64,000 bases of DNA, taken from Sphingomonas panacisoli (lineage in GTDB: Bacteria; Pseudomonadota; Alphaproteobacteria; Sphingomonadales; Sphingomonadaceae). Both the position numbers and the translations under genes were made by a program. Where the stretch lies: assembly GCF_007859635.1 (NCBI RefSeq), contig NZ_CP042306.1, positions 372,001 through 436,000 on the forward strand, in the 5' to 3' direction. Of the stretch, positions 17,239 through 25,685 are shown piece by piece (within the stretch, counting starts at the first letter, position 1; every line of letters starts with the position of its first letter). The notes beneath the pieces were generated by a model. That model was given only the letters and a program-made list of their open reading frames with translations. It had not been told where the DNA came from and did no database searches.

Positions 17239-17574
17239 GTGATCGCAAAGATTGCTGCCGCGTATGGCTGGGGAGGGACGCCCGCTCTCCTCAACGGGGT
17301 CAGTATATATGCACGTCAGTGCATCCGGCAGTCCTTTCATGAGCAGGGATTGAAGAGCGGTTTTATTCGACCGAATGAGAGTTTGGTCGTGGTAGAGCTC
17401 AAAAATGAATTATGGGCCACATCGGCGAACGAGTGTGAATTCGATGTGGTGAAATGCCGCGAAGATACGCATGCTGCACTCTGCAAGATAATACCCGATT
17501 ATGTAGCGGTGCTTCAGCCGCGTCCTAATCCCGAATTACTAATGGATGACGGGAGTTTCGCGATTGAAAATTGA
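17239..17574 (+). CDS. hypothetical protein, 111 aa
   Basis: GTG start 6 bases after the 40-residue peptide gene. The sequence is mixed alpha/beta (YARQCIRQSFHEQGLKSGFI, ESLVVVELKNELWATSANEC) with several Cys (QC, EC, KC, LC) but no regular metal-binding spacing. No export signal. Not recognised. Probably co-expressed with its neighbours. Confidence 0.5.
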   Translation: MIAKIAAAYGWGGTPALLNGVSIYARQCIRQSFHEQGLKSGFIRPNESLVVVELKNELWATSANECEFDVVKCREDTHAALCKIIPDYVAVLQPRPNPELLMDDGSFAIEN

Positions 17575-17583
17575 GTTTTCGTC

Positions 17584-18009
17584 TTGGCTTCAGGCGACGG
17601 CGTGGTCGATCGCCTGTTGGACCCTCCGTCGGATTGGCAAAAGTTCGTCGATTTAAAAAGCGTGCAAGGCGTGATGGACTGGCATCAAGTTGAGCCAACG
17701 CAGGATGGGATTACTTGGGGCACGGCGACACTGCTCGAATCCTCTGGAGAGATTGATGATTGCGAGCCGGCGGTATCGCTGCGGCAAATGCAAATCGAAT
17801 TAATGATGAAACTGCCCGATGTCGTATTTGGTCGAGGGGCTGGGCGGGAGTTGTGTAATCATGCGATCCGAAGCGCTAAGCGAAAGTGCAAAGCTGAGGC
17901 TGAAATATTGCCCTACAAGCTACATTACGATGAGCTGGCGCAAATGGTGACCGAACTCAACGTCGCGTTGGAAAAGCCAGAGTGGAACATCCCGTTTTTT
18001 CGATCCTGA
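17584..18009 (+). CDS. hypothetical protein, 141 aa
   Basis: Begins at a TTG 9 bases after the previous stop. Soluble, with an acidic middle and a helical C-terminal half (YDELAQMVTELNVALEKPEW). No motif is recognised. The start is uncertain; later in-frame starts (for example at the Met in GVMDWHQVEP) are possible. It ends the small operon that begins at 17110. The 436 bases that follow contain only an opposite-strand frame (17957-18445) with unlikely composition. Confidence 0.45.
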   Translation: MASGDGVVDRLLDPPSDWQKFVDLKSVQGVMDWHQVEPTQDGITWGTATLLESSGEIDDCEPAVSLRQMQIELMMKLPDVVFGRGAGRELCNHAIRSAKRKCKAEAEILPYKLHYDELAQMVTELNVALEKPEWNIPFFRS

Positions 18010-18445
18010 TAATGTAGGCCGAGGTCGGGTACGCCCCGATCTCGGAGGTCGTCAGGCTGATCGTCGAACGCTTTGGCAAAAGGCACTGGCCGCAGCCAAG
18101 TATGCTCGGCTCCATCGTTTGAACGCTGTTAAAAGCTTTGACCGATCTGGTGCTGATTAAATTGGCGCTCACAGCCACATCGTTGCCCTGCGGCGGCGTT
18201 TCAACTATACTGGCTTCACGCTGTGAAAAAGCCACAGCGTGGGGCGTGAGAACCCCATCGTTAGTTACTCGGTCAACAGCTTGCTGACGGCCGGGTGGCA
18301 TGCGCGCATGTCCAGCCGGCAACGGTAAAGGCGCATGCGCCTGCTCTAACGACGGGTTCTCAACATCCGGCTTCGGCCGCCGCCCCGAGAGGAACATAGG
18401 GGCGGCTAGGCGAAGTACTGCCGCCCATTTTTCTAGGAGCGGCAT

Positions 18446-18805
18446 ATGTTATCAGTTTTACTAGCGACGGCGGCTGCGGGGGTCACACTCCCTGCCGAGA
18501 CACCACTCCTGTGCCTTGATGGCACGGGCACTTATCAGCCAGTTCAGCGCACCAACTATGGTGCGTTCAAACAGGCGCTTCGCCGGCAATTTGGCTTCAC
18601 CGCAACGCTCACCGTGAGCGACGACACCAACGGCCGCCTGGTGTTCCGCGGCGGCGTACGTGGTGCTGAAACCATCACATATGCGGTCGAAGCCAAGGAC
18701 GGCGGTATCGCACTGACAGCTATGCACGTGCGCCTGAAGGGCACGTCCGAGGACCTCACGGGCAATAACATGTGCTGGCGCACGTGGAGCATCATCAACG
18801 GCTGA
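18446..18805 (+). CDS. small secreted hypothetical protein
   Basis: ATG at 18446 with AGGAG upstream. 119 residues with a short signal-like N-terminus (MLSVLLATAAAGVTLPAET). Two Cys (PLLCLDGTG and NNMCWRTWS) could form one disulfide. The middle is beta-rich (FTATLTVSDDTNGRLVF). No family recognised. The next gene starts 20 bases after its stop. Confidence 0.5.
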   Translation: MLSVLLATAAAGVTLPAETPLLCLDGTGTYQPVQRTNYGAFKQALRRQFGFTATLTVSDDTNGRLVFRGGVRGAETITYAVEAKDGGIALTAMHVRLKGTSEDLTGNNMCWRTWSIING

Positions 18806-18825
18806 CGCGGGCGGGGGCGCGACCA

Positions 18826-19590
18826 ATGACCAAGCTTGTTCCTTATGACCCAAACGAGAAAGGCGGCCCCAAAAGCGGGCCAGAGCCGACCGACAAAGCC
18901 GAGCATCACTACCATTATTACGATCACCGCACTTTTGTTGCTGGGTCTCGTCCACCGGAAATTGAAGAGCAGGAAAGTGATGAGCCAGAGGCCATCCTGC
19001 TACAGTGGCAAAAGTGGGCGTTGGGCATCATTGTCATTGTCGCGTTCATTTGGGCGTCACAGTTCATGACCGTGACCACGGTGATGAACACGGTAACTGA
19101 AATGAATACCGCAACGTATACCGACGACGGTCCGCCGAGTGATGATGTTATCGCTGCCGGTGCGACGCCCGCTCAGTGCGAGGGCACATATGTGTTTGTA
19201 GCCCCCAAGGACGGGCCAGCTGCTGACTACGTCACGCACAGCGTCCAATTTGGCCGGGGGAGGCTGCGCATTGTGCGTACTGATAACAGCACTGAAGTTC
19301 AGCCCTATCAGCTCAATGAGCTGAACGTGATTGCGGGTGACGGCACTCAATATATATGCGCTTCAGACGGTACCGCCCAGGAGAATGTCGTGGGAGTAAA
19401 TGGCTCACCCGTCACGCTTGATCTCCGCCACGTACCGCAACAGGATATCTGGGCATACCTCAAAGCCAACGGGCTGCTCGAGCGTTATGTTCTGGCGGAC
19501 TCGCAGCGGGAAGAGCCGCAAGGCGACACTGGCGGCGGCACGGCTGCCGGTCAAAGTGAGCCGGAAAATATTTTAGTGCCAGCCGAGTAG
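18826..19590 (+). CDS. single-pass membrane protein with periplasmic domain, 254 aa
   Basis: The ATG at 18826 is chosen because an upstream frame overlaps the previous gene. The N-terminal 65 residues are cytoplasmic in style and carry a His/Tyr cluster (HHYHYYDHRTF). One helix follows (WALGIIVIVAFIWASQFM), then a Thr-rich linker and a periplasmic beta-rich domain with two Cys (QCEGTYVFVA, YICASDGTA). The C-terminus is Gly/Ala-rich. Not recognised. A perfect hairpin lies 5 bases past the stop. Confidence 0.55.
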   Translation: MTKLVPYDPNEKGGPKSGPEPTDKAEHHYHYYDHRTFVAGSRPPEIEEQESDEPEAILLQWQKWALGIIVIVAFIWASQFMTVTTVMNTVTEMNTATYTDDGPPSDDVIAAGATPAQCEGTYVFVAPKDGPAADYVTHSVQFGRGRLRIVRTDNSTEVQPYQLNELNVIAGDGTQYICASDGTAQENVVGVNGSPVTLDLRHVPQQDIWAYLKANGLLERYVLADSQREEPQGDTGGGTAAGQSEPENILVPAE

Positions 19591-19595
19591 GGAAG

Positions 19596-19620
19596 GCCCG
19601 CCAGCTCAAAGCTGGCGGGC
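19596..19620. terminator. bidirectional hairpin terminator
   Basis: A perfect 11-bp stem (GCCCGCCAGCT with AGCTGGCGGGC) around CAA, placed between convergent stop codons at 19590 and 19622. No T-run on either side. Confidence 0.6.
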
Positions 19621-19621
19621 A

Positions 19622-19996
19622 TCACCATGACACTTCTAAAAGCCCCAGCGTTTCGAACGGGAGCATGTAGGCATATGGGTCCCTAATTGTTTGATCGAAA
19701 CAGTCCCATATTGCCCAGTGACCAAACTTTCGCTGGCCCTCGATAAGTACGCCACGCAATAAAGCGTTGTGATCCAGGTCACATAATTGGCGCTCACCAA
19801 TCCTGATGCATCTGTCGCCGAGCGGCGTGCGGCCAAAGTGCGTGACACCCGCCAATATCTTGCCCGATGAAATGATCCTGGTGTGGCGGAAACTGCCGCG
19901 CAGGAACTCCAATGCTTGCTCGTAGGAGACGTCTGCGAGCATGGCGAGGGCCGCTACGCCGCAATCACTTTCCGTGCGCTGATAAACGGTCTTCAT
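19622..19996 (-). CDS. C39-like papain-fold cysteine peptidase domain protein
   Basis: The ATG at 19996 gives about 124 residues beginning MKTVYQRTESDCGVAALAM. The Gln before and the Cys in ESDCGVAALAML, followed by the helix DVSYEQALEFL, match the N-terminal catalytic helix of C39-type papain-fold proteins. The later FGHWAIWD offers the catalytic His. Such stand-alone domains occur in phage and mobile elements and in bacteriocin export. No leader-processing partner is nearby, so activity on a peptide is an inference. It is the last gene of the minus-strand block led by the integrase. Confidence 0.6.
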   Translation of the reverse strand: MKTVYQRTESDCGVAALAMLADVSYEQALEFLRGSFRHTRIISSGKILAGVTHFGRTPLGDRCIRIGERQLCDLDHNALLRGVLIEGQRKFGHWAIWDCFDQTIRDPYAYMLPFETLGLLEVSW

Positions 19997-20049
19997 CAGT
20001 CTGCTCCCACAGTCGCGTGTCAATTCCCTTGGCCCGCCCTTCACGGTCA

Positions 20050-20757
20050 CTACCGTGGCGGGGGGAGGGGGTTGAACACTTCGTTCCAGGGCAGCGACCC
20101 AAACTCTTTGGAATTAAGGAACCCATCAGCGCAGGCGCGCCAGAGAATCACGTCGATCGTCGCGGCACGGTAGCCCGTGAGGATAGCAAGCCGCTCACAC
20201 ATCCTCCGCGCGGTCGAGCCCTCGCCTTTAGCCAGCCGCATGATGTGGACGTCTGGCTTTACGACATTGAGCGACAGGTTCTTGGCTAGGTGATAACGGG
20301 TGGTGGGCCCGATCCAAGGCAAGGTTTCCAGGAACGCAATTTTGTTTTTCGCGACCTTGTAGGCCTCGAACAGAACTTTTCTGTGCGCCCATATGTGGTC
20401 GATGGCGGCTGCCTTGCCTGGGTGGCCATATACTTCCATCACCGACCGCCGCCGTCGCAGCGCACGCATACATTTGCGAAAAATGGCATTGGCAATGGCA
20501 ACGCGCATGCCGCCATTACAAATGACATAAATGGCCTCCCGCGCAAACACGCCACAGTCGCGCGGCGGCTCAACATTTTCGCTCCAATTGATCATGTCGC
20601 CATAGCCCCTGGCCAACAGGGCGGCTTCGATCTCTCGGAATTGCTCCAAGGTTATATAGGGCCTTCCCGTCCGCGGCGCGTTTTCCTCGAGTTTGCGAAT
20701 ATGGTCAGCGCTGAGCCGTTTTTGGCGGCCCAGCTTGCGGCCTGCTTGCTCGCTCAT
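20050..20757 (-). CDS. HhH-GPD DNA glycosylase-like protein
   Basis: 235 residues from the ATG at 20757, which lies 2 bases after the DUF3768 stop. The core FLETLPWIGPTTRYHLAKNL is a helix-hairpin-helix, and KPDVHIMRLA that follows places an Asp where HhH-GPD base-excision glycosylases keep the catalytic Asp. The N-terminal half contains Cys and Arg-rich helices (RKCMRALRRRRSVMEVYG) that could bind DNA. Related proteins are common on phage and integrative elements. Substrate base unknown; action on a modified base of incoming or self DNA is inferred. Confidence 0.6.
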   Translation of the reverse strand: MSEQAGRKLGRQKRLSADHIRKLEENAPRTGRPYITLEQFREIEAALLARGYGDMINWSENVEPPRDCGVFAREAIYVICNGGMRVAIANAIFRKCMRALRRRRSVMEVYGHPGKAAAIDHIWAHRKVLFEAYKVAKNKIAFLETLPWIGPTTRYHLAKNLSLNVVKPDVHIMRLAKGEGSTARRMCERLAILTGYRAATIDVILWRACADGFLNSKEFGSLPWNEVFNPLPPPR

Positions 20758-20759
20758 GG

Positions 20760-21131
20760 TCAATATTCAGCCGCAAGCATCAAAACTAGACATCGGACGG
20801 TGACGCTGTCGTCCGTTGGGTCGGGTGAACCGCCCGTCAAATCCAAGTTATAATAGTCAATTTTCCAGAACACTTTCGAGCCACGCCAATCAAGCGAGCC
20901 AAAATCATTCTCTCCATAAGGGTTTTCGTCGCGCGTAAAAGTGTTGTAGTTTCTGACTAGGGAAAGCAGCTCGTCTGGCGCACCTTTGCTGAGCTTAATA
21001 ATCCCTGGAGTAACGAAGAACCGCCCGCGTGTTCTCCCTTGGCGAAAATCATCGTTGAGCTTTGCGACACGAGCCGCATGAGTTTTGGCCTTGCTCATGC
21101 CTTCAGGGCATGACTCTGCAATCGCCGTCAT
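20760..21131 (-). CDS. DUF3768 family protein
   Basis: The ATG at 21131 is preferred, with AAAGGAAC upstream; an earlier in-frame start at 21152 exists. Hallmarks of DUF3768 are visible: KLNDDFRQGRTRGRFFVTPG near the start, then ENPYGENDFGSLDW, FWKIDYYNLDL and the ending TVRCLVLMLAAEY. The family is widespread in alphaproteobacterial plasmids and genomic islands, often in conjugation or integrase neighbourhoods; its function is not established. It lies between the integrase and the glycosylase-like gene with almost no spacing, so the three are one unit. Confidence 0.85.
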   Translation of the reverse strand: MTAIAESCPEGMSKAKTHAARVAKLNDDFRQGRTRGRFFVTPGIIKLSKGAPDELLSLVRNYNTFTRDENPYGENDFGSLDWRGSKVFWKIDYYNLDLTGGSPDPTDDSVTVRCLVLMLAAEY

Positions 21132-21162
21132 GGCGTTGTTCCTTTCTCGCAATTTGGTGGGG

Positions 21163-21741
21163 TTAGACCAGCTTGGTCAGGCGGCGCTGGGCATCACGGT
21201 CGCCTACGATATACCGTTCAGTTGTGGTGAGCGACCGGTGGCCGGCTAGCTCTTGGACGTCGCGCAGTGATGCGCCAATTTTTGGTAGGATGCGTGCCGA
21301 GCGTGTGATGAATGTGCGGCGCCCGGAATGCGAGGAACAGCCCAACAATCCGAGTTCGACATACACGCCCTTAAACCAATTCACCACGGAGCGCGGGCGC
21401 ATATGGCCGTCGCGTTCTGACCGCACCACCGGACCGCTTAATGGTCGTTTCTGCTCGACATGAAGTTGAGTGAGCGCGAGTTTCAGGTCGGGGTTGAGTG
21501 GTATTCGTCGACCTGACCCGTTCTTTGCAATCTGCCGCGCGACACTCAGCTCATCAGCTAAGCGACCGCTCGGGGTCAGGGTCATTTCCCATGTCAGCCC
21601 AGCAATTTCACAGCTGCGTAGACCAGCCTTGAAGCTTAGCAGGACGATGACGCGGTTACGTTTTGGGTATCTAGAATGCAGGACGTGCTTAAGCACACGA
21701 CGCACGTCGGCACTCTCCAATACCCTCGCGGGTTGGCGCAT
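21163..21741 (-). CDS. tyrosine recombinase/integrase, short form
   Basis: 192 residues covering essentially only the catalytic domain. The Arg in AGLRSCEIAGLTW, the HSGRRTF box (HxxR), the GHRSL box and the nucleophile in TTERYIVG give the R..HxxR..H..Y set. There is no N-terminal core-binding domain, so it is shorter than typical phage integrases (about 350-400 residues) and may depend on another protein or be a family of compact recombinases. It heads the minus-strand block DUF3768, glycosylase and C39-like protein. No att repeats were found by eye. Confidence 0.85.
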   Translation of the reverse strand: MRQPARVLESADVRRVLKHVLHSRYPKRNRVIVLLSFKAGLRSCEIAGLTWEMTLTPSGRLADELSVARQIAKNGSGRRIPLNPDLKLALTQLHVEQKRPLSGPVVRSERDGHMRPRSVVNWFKGVYVELGLLGCSSHSGRRTFITRSARILPKIGASLRDVQELAGHRSLTTTERYIVGDRDAQRRLTKLV

Positions 21742-22055
21742 GAGGTACTCCGATTTTTTGGAAAAGCTGTGCCAATTTGCGCAGCCATGTCATCGTAGCA
21801 GAACGTAGAAAAAATGTCAAATAATGGCCGTAACGGACCTAAATTTGACAATTGCGCGATACCTCAACACATTTCGTGGCGGGAGCTGCCGCATGGCTGC
21901 AACTCGACATTGTAATACACAGATCATGACCATTCATTTTGCTCAAACTGTCGATCCTGTGGGCACAGCGCGCGTTTTGACGCGCCAATGAGGGGTTTTC
22001 AGTTCACGGGATTTTCCAAATGTTTCCAACTGGCACCAATAAGCGGAAGGCCATC

Positions 22056-23213
22056 ATGGCGACCGCCAACGATAAAATTGATGATTTTGGCAAGCTGATC
22101 GAGCAGGCAGCGGCGTCGCTCAAGCTATCACCCAAGTTGCTGCGCAGAACGCGGGCGCTGCTAGGTACGCCCGGCGTTCAGGGCTATGTGCCAGCGTGCG
22201 ACATGGAAGCCAGGTCCGTGGCCACTGAGGCAATGGTCGACGTGCTCAGCGCAGCGTTCAAAGCCGCGCCGCTTGGCCGCCGCTACTACTGGCTGACATT
22301 TGCGCCGGACTGCGGGAACACGCTCGACCGACGTCCTGTGGTGAACCGCAAAAAGCTAAAACGCCTAATCGATAAGGCAGTGCGCAAGCTCATGTTGGAT
22401 GGCGTGGCGGCTTTGGAGTTTCAGGCTATCACAAATTACCCGCGCCAGGGTTTGGGACGCGCCATCAATTTTCATGGGCACATGTTTGCGTGGACCGATG
22501 ATCCGAACTTTGACCCCGCGACGGCTCAGCACGCGCTGAATGAGTCAAGGGCTTGGACATCAGCACTGACCGTGCTGCCCGTAAAAATTGACCCTGTCGT
22601 CCACGCGCTCGCCGACATTCGTCGGCTGGCGGCATATATGCTCAAATTGCCGTATGAAGCCAAAACGCTCAAGCCGTCTCGCGAGCATCCCGGCCGGAAC
22701 GTACTGGTGTCGAGGCTGAACGGTTATCGTCCAGAGCTCGCGTTGCGGCTGATGGAAGGGCTGTCGCAAATCAAATTGACGGACCTTGTGTTTGGCGTGG
22801 CATCCGGCACGTGCATGGTGTCGGCTTGGCGGCGGGATCTTAGGAACGCGCTGGACGTCGCGCGTCGAGACAGAAAGCTCGCTAAACCTTTCAACGTCGC
22901 CCGCCACTGGCGTAGGGTGAATGATCGACGCCGGAGCGACAATTACGCGCCCTATGAATTCCGCGACGATGGCGCCAGGCCGCCATTACTGCCCTTTATC
23001 GTTTCGACTTCGACTCGCAGAGCCTGGCCGTCGCTGGATAACATGGCTCGCTCACGGCCGCACAAGGCCGGGCGCCCACCATCAGGGCCAACGTCGCGTC
23101 ATTTCAGCCCTGGTTTTATCAAACGGTGGCAGGAACGGGGAAAAAGGGTTCAGGAAGCTTTGCGCAAAGTATCAACAGCAAGCGGAAATCATCAGCTGGA
23201 TGGCGGCATCTAA
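22056..23213 (+). CDS. possible HUH-type replication initiator
   Basis: 385 residues from the ATG at 22056 (GGAAGG 6 bases upstream); an ATG at 22020 is also in frame. The region LEFQAITNYPRQG and INFHGHMFAW contains a His-x-His resembling motif II of rolling-circle Rep proteins, and ADIRRLAAYMLKLPYEAKTL could hold the motif III Tyr. The C-terminus is basic (HKAGRPPSGPTSRHFSPGF). It is transcribed away from the integrase unit across 300 bases. This would fit an integrative element with its own Rep, but the match is by pattern only; a general unknown is the alternative. Confidence 0.45.
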   Translation: MATANDKIDDFGKLIEQAAASLKLSPKLLRRTRALLGTPGVQGYVPACDMEARSVATEAMVDVLSAAFKAAPLGRRYYWLTFAPDCGNTLDRRPVVNRKKLKRLIDKAVRKLMLDGVAALEFQAITNYPRQGLGRAINFHGHMFAWTDDPNFDPATAQHALNESRAWTSALTVLPVKIDPVVHALADIRRLAAYMLKLPYEAKTLKPSREHPGRNVLVSRLNGYRPELALRLMEGLSQIKLTDLVFGVASGTCMVSAWRRDLRNALDVARRDRKLAKPFNVARHWRRVNDRRRSDNYAPYEFRDDGARPPLLPFIVSTSTRRAWPSLDNMARSRPHKAGRPPSGPTSRHFSPGFIKRWQERGKRVQEALRKVSTASGNHQLDGGI

Positions 23214-23238
23214 CGGGGCTGCTTGACCAAACGTCGCG

Positions 23239-23598
23239 CTATGACGACTTCTTGGATTGATCCCGAGGCGCATATCGCCGGGTGGCCTCGTCGTCTATTT
23301 TGCTCATGCGGCGGCGCCATTCGGCCAACTCGAGCTCGGTGGGTGCGGGCTGTCCCTCTACTGGCTCCGGCAAATCATAGGACAGGAATAAACGGAGCAT
23401 GATGCGCTGTAGCTGCTGGTGACGTTCCGGCGTGGCGAGCGGCCCGCCATTCTTTTCCTGACGAAAAAACTCGCTCAAGTCGGCTGCGCATTGCTCAATG
23501 ACCGTCTGATCGGCCGTACCTGATTTCAAAAATTCTTGATCAATCAGTTCGATTAATCGCGCTAGAGCCGCGTCGATTTCTTCTCCCTCGCCCATCAT
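23239..23598 (-). CDS. hypothetical protein, 119 aa
   Basis: Acidic, helical, soluble protein (EIDAALARLIELIDQEFLKS, AADLSEFFRQEKNG). ATG start at 23598. It converges on the Rep-like gene with 25 bases between stops. No motif recognised; perhaps an accessory of the element. Confidence 0.5.
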   Translation of the reverse strand: MMGEGEEIDAALARLIELIDQEFLKSGTADQTVIEQCAADLSEFFRQEKNGGPLATPERHQQLQRIMLRLFLSYDLPEPVEGQPAPTELELAEWRRRMSKIDDEATRRYAPRDQSKKSS

Positions 23599-24102
23599 GC
23601 CCCCTTCCGTCGAGCGCCCAATGCTCAGAGGGATAGACGGTTGGGCAGCATATTCCCGTAGTCATGTCCTTGTAGGTTGGCGTTATTTTCAACGGGAATG
23701 GCGTGTCGGGCTTTCACCCCGAACGGGCGTGCGAGCCAATCAGCGCCGGCGCGTCACGAGGCGCTCGTGGAAACACAGGGAGCACACATCATGGCGGCGC
23801 TCAAAGTCAGAGCCGGCTAAAGCCCGTGCTCGGAGGCCAGCTGATTGCGTTCTCGGTAATCTCAAGGGGTCAGCCAAACATGCGTCTCAGACTTGCGCTG
23901 GTGCCAAGCGCGTGACGAACATTCGGACACTGCCTCATTGTCCCGTCGACATATTCGGACCACGTAGCCTGACGAGCGGCGACTCTCACAAGAAAGAGAT
24001 CGACGCGATCATTCAAATTGAATGCGCATTGTTGCGTGACCAGGCTCCATTAAATCGCGGGCGTTGTGGGAACGAAAGTTCCCGATGTGGCATTTTCGCT
24101 CA
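23599..24102. other. gene-poor stretch
   Basis: About 500 bases with only Arg/Ser/Cys-rich short frames. It may mark the right edge of the integrase/Rep block, but I see no duplicated end sequence or tRNA. Confidence 0.3.
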
Positions 24103-24531
24103 ATGCCCAACCCTCAGCTTATCTCAGCTATCACCCTGGGAATGGAGGACCTCGCACGGTCGCGTGCGTTTTACGTTGAAGGCTTTGGTTGGACGCCGGT
24201 CTTCGAGAACGAAGAAATTGTGTTCTATCAGATGAACGGCTTGATGCTGGGCACATGGCTCAAGACTTCGCTCGCCAATGACGCAAAGCGCGGCGACCTC
24301 TCTGGCCTTAGCGCTTTTACCCTTGCTCATAACGTTGCTGACGAAAACAGCGTCCAGCAAACGGTCGAGCGCCTTGTCCATGCCGGCGGCAAACTGCTCC
24401 GCGCGCCTGACGTGCCGCCGCCGGGCGGCCTACGCGGGTATGTTGCTGATCCGGATGATCACATCTGGGAGATTGCCTTCAACCCAGCATGGACAATTGA
24501 CGAAAGCGGGTGGGTTCACTTCGGCGTTTGA
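24103..24531 (+). CDS. VOC-superfamily (glyoxalase-like) protein
   Basis: 142 residues from the ATG at 24103. The pattern is the usual single-chain VOC unit: SAITLGMEDLARSRAFYVEG starts the first beta-alpha-beta module, and GYVADPDDHIWEIAFNPAW ends the second, with the Glu of WEIAFNP as a metal-ligand candidate. VOC proteins include glyoxalases, dioxygenases and antibiotic-resistance proteins; substrate cannot be deduced. The gene is alone. Similar proteins are often annotated glyoxalase/bleomycin-resistance-like. Confidence 0.8.
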   Translation: MPNPQLISAITLGMEDLARSRAFYVEGFGWTPVFENEEIVFYQMNGLMLGTWLKTSLANDAKRGDLSGLSAFTLAHNVADENSVQQTVERLVHAGGKLLRAPDVPPPGGLRGYVADPDDHIWEIAFNPAWTIDESGWVHFGV

Positions 24532-24897
24532 TATCGGTGACGGCCTTTGCTCCAGCTGAATTCCCGGGCCGACTACCAGAAAATGCAGCCGCTTCCCGAC
24601 GGACTTGGGACAACACTGCGTGGTGTTCATGAGCTCGCATTGGATAACGGCGCTACGCCCGTCGCAACGTGTGATAGGCCTGCATAACCCTCACAGGAAA
24701 GTGGTAGTCATTAGTTGGTCGCTGCGGCCGTCTTTGAGCTTTCGCGATACCAATCAGATCGCGGCTGTCCGTACCCGTAAGGATCTGAGGTGGCCGCAGC
24801 ACCTCACTGTCAAGGCCTTGACGCCGCGCCATTAAATGCGCTTTTTTGTTGGCAAGCGCGCTGTGGGGAGACGCGCGAGTCGATTGAGGGGGATGCA

Positions 24898-25383
24898 ATG
24901 AAGTATGTTGTGGTGAGCGCGCTTGTGGGCGCTGCTCTCGTGCTGCCTGTGTTTGCGCAAACTGCGCCCGTCATCAACGCCGTCGCTGTTGTGCTGCCAG
25001 CTGACACTGTTGTCGCGGTGACGCCTGTCGAGGAAATTTCATCGAAGAAGATGAAAGAGGGGGAGACGCGCAAGTTGCAGGTTGCAAACGACGTCGTGGA
25101 AAAGGGCGTTGTGATCATCCCGCGCGGGGCGCCCGTTACCGCGACCGTTAGCTGGCGCACGGGCAAGGGCATTGGCGGCAAGTCAGCAAAGTTTGAGTTG
25201 ACGTTCAACTCAGTGACCGTGCGCGGCAAGGACTATGCGCTTAAGGGCAAGCACCGCCAGGAGGGCAAGGGCAACACGGTGGGCGCTTTGCTTGGTTCTA
25301 TGTGGATCAGCGGACACTCTGCCGTCATGGCGTCCGGGCAAGTGGTGAATGCGTTTACCGCTGAGCCCATCCCGGCAAGCTGA
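24898..25383 (+). CDS. secreted hypothetical protein, 161 aa
   Basis: ATG at 24898 preceded by GAGGGGGAT. Signal peptide MKYVVVSALVGAALVLPVFA with a cut before QTAP. The mature part is beta-rich with a basic middle (TVSWRTGKGIGGKSAKFEL) and the pattern EKGVVIIPRGAPVTATV, which looks like a beta-barrel or pilus/secretion accessory domain. Not recognised. The two following genes lie 33 and 10 bases apart, suggesting one transcript. Confidence 0.55.
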   Translation: MKYVVVSALVGAALVLPVFAQTAPVINAVAVVLPADTVVAVTPVEEISSKKMKEGETRKLQVANDVVEKGVVIIPRGAPVTATVSWRTGKGIGGKSAKFELTFNSVTVRGKDYALKGKHRQEGKGNTVGALLGSMWISGHSAVMASGQVVNAFTAEPIPAS

Positions 25384-25415
25384 TTAGCGGTTAATCGATT
25401 GGCGGGGCGCAAGCC

Positions 25416-25676
25416 ATGAAACCACGTAAATGTACGCAATGCGGCAGCGCTGACCTCATCGATGACGTTGGCTATGCAGTATGCACATATTGTGGCGTCA
25501 AGCTCGTGCCTGAGCAGGGTGACAAGCCTGTCAGGGACACGGCCATTACACTGCACGACGACATCCAAGCGCTCCTTGTGCGCTGTCGCAATGAGCCCGT
25601 CGCGCGAAGGCGCCTCGCCAATCTCATTCTCGACCTTGACCCAACCAATGCTGAAGCGCGCGGGTACCTACGGTAG
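25416..25676 (+). CDS. zinc-ribbon protein, 86 aa
   Basis: The N-terminus is a four-Cys zinc ribbon: CTQCGSADLIDD followed by VCTYCGVKLVP. The C-terminal half is helical (IQALLVRCRNEPVARRRLAN). It could bind RNA, DNA or protein. It lies 10 bases before the YbjQ-like gene and is probably co-translated with it. Confidence 0.65.
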   Translation: MKPRKCTQCGSADLIDDVGYAVCTYCGVKLVPEQGDKPVRDTAITLHDDIQALLVRCRNEPVARRRLANLILDLDPTNAEARGYLR

Positions 25677-25685
25677 CGGGGTAAT

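Noticed and set aside
17957..18445. 162-residue minus-strand frame
   Set aside because: Composition unlike a protein, overlaps the end of the plus-strand gene and has no domain; left unannotated.
21741..22055. tRNA or att site beside the integrase
   Set aside because: No cloverleaf-forming sequence or direct repeat was found by eye in the neighbourhood.
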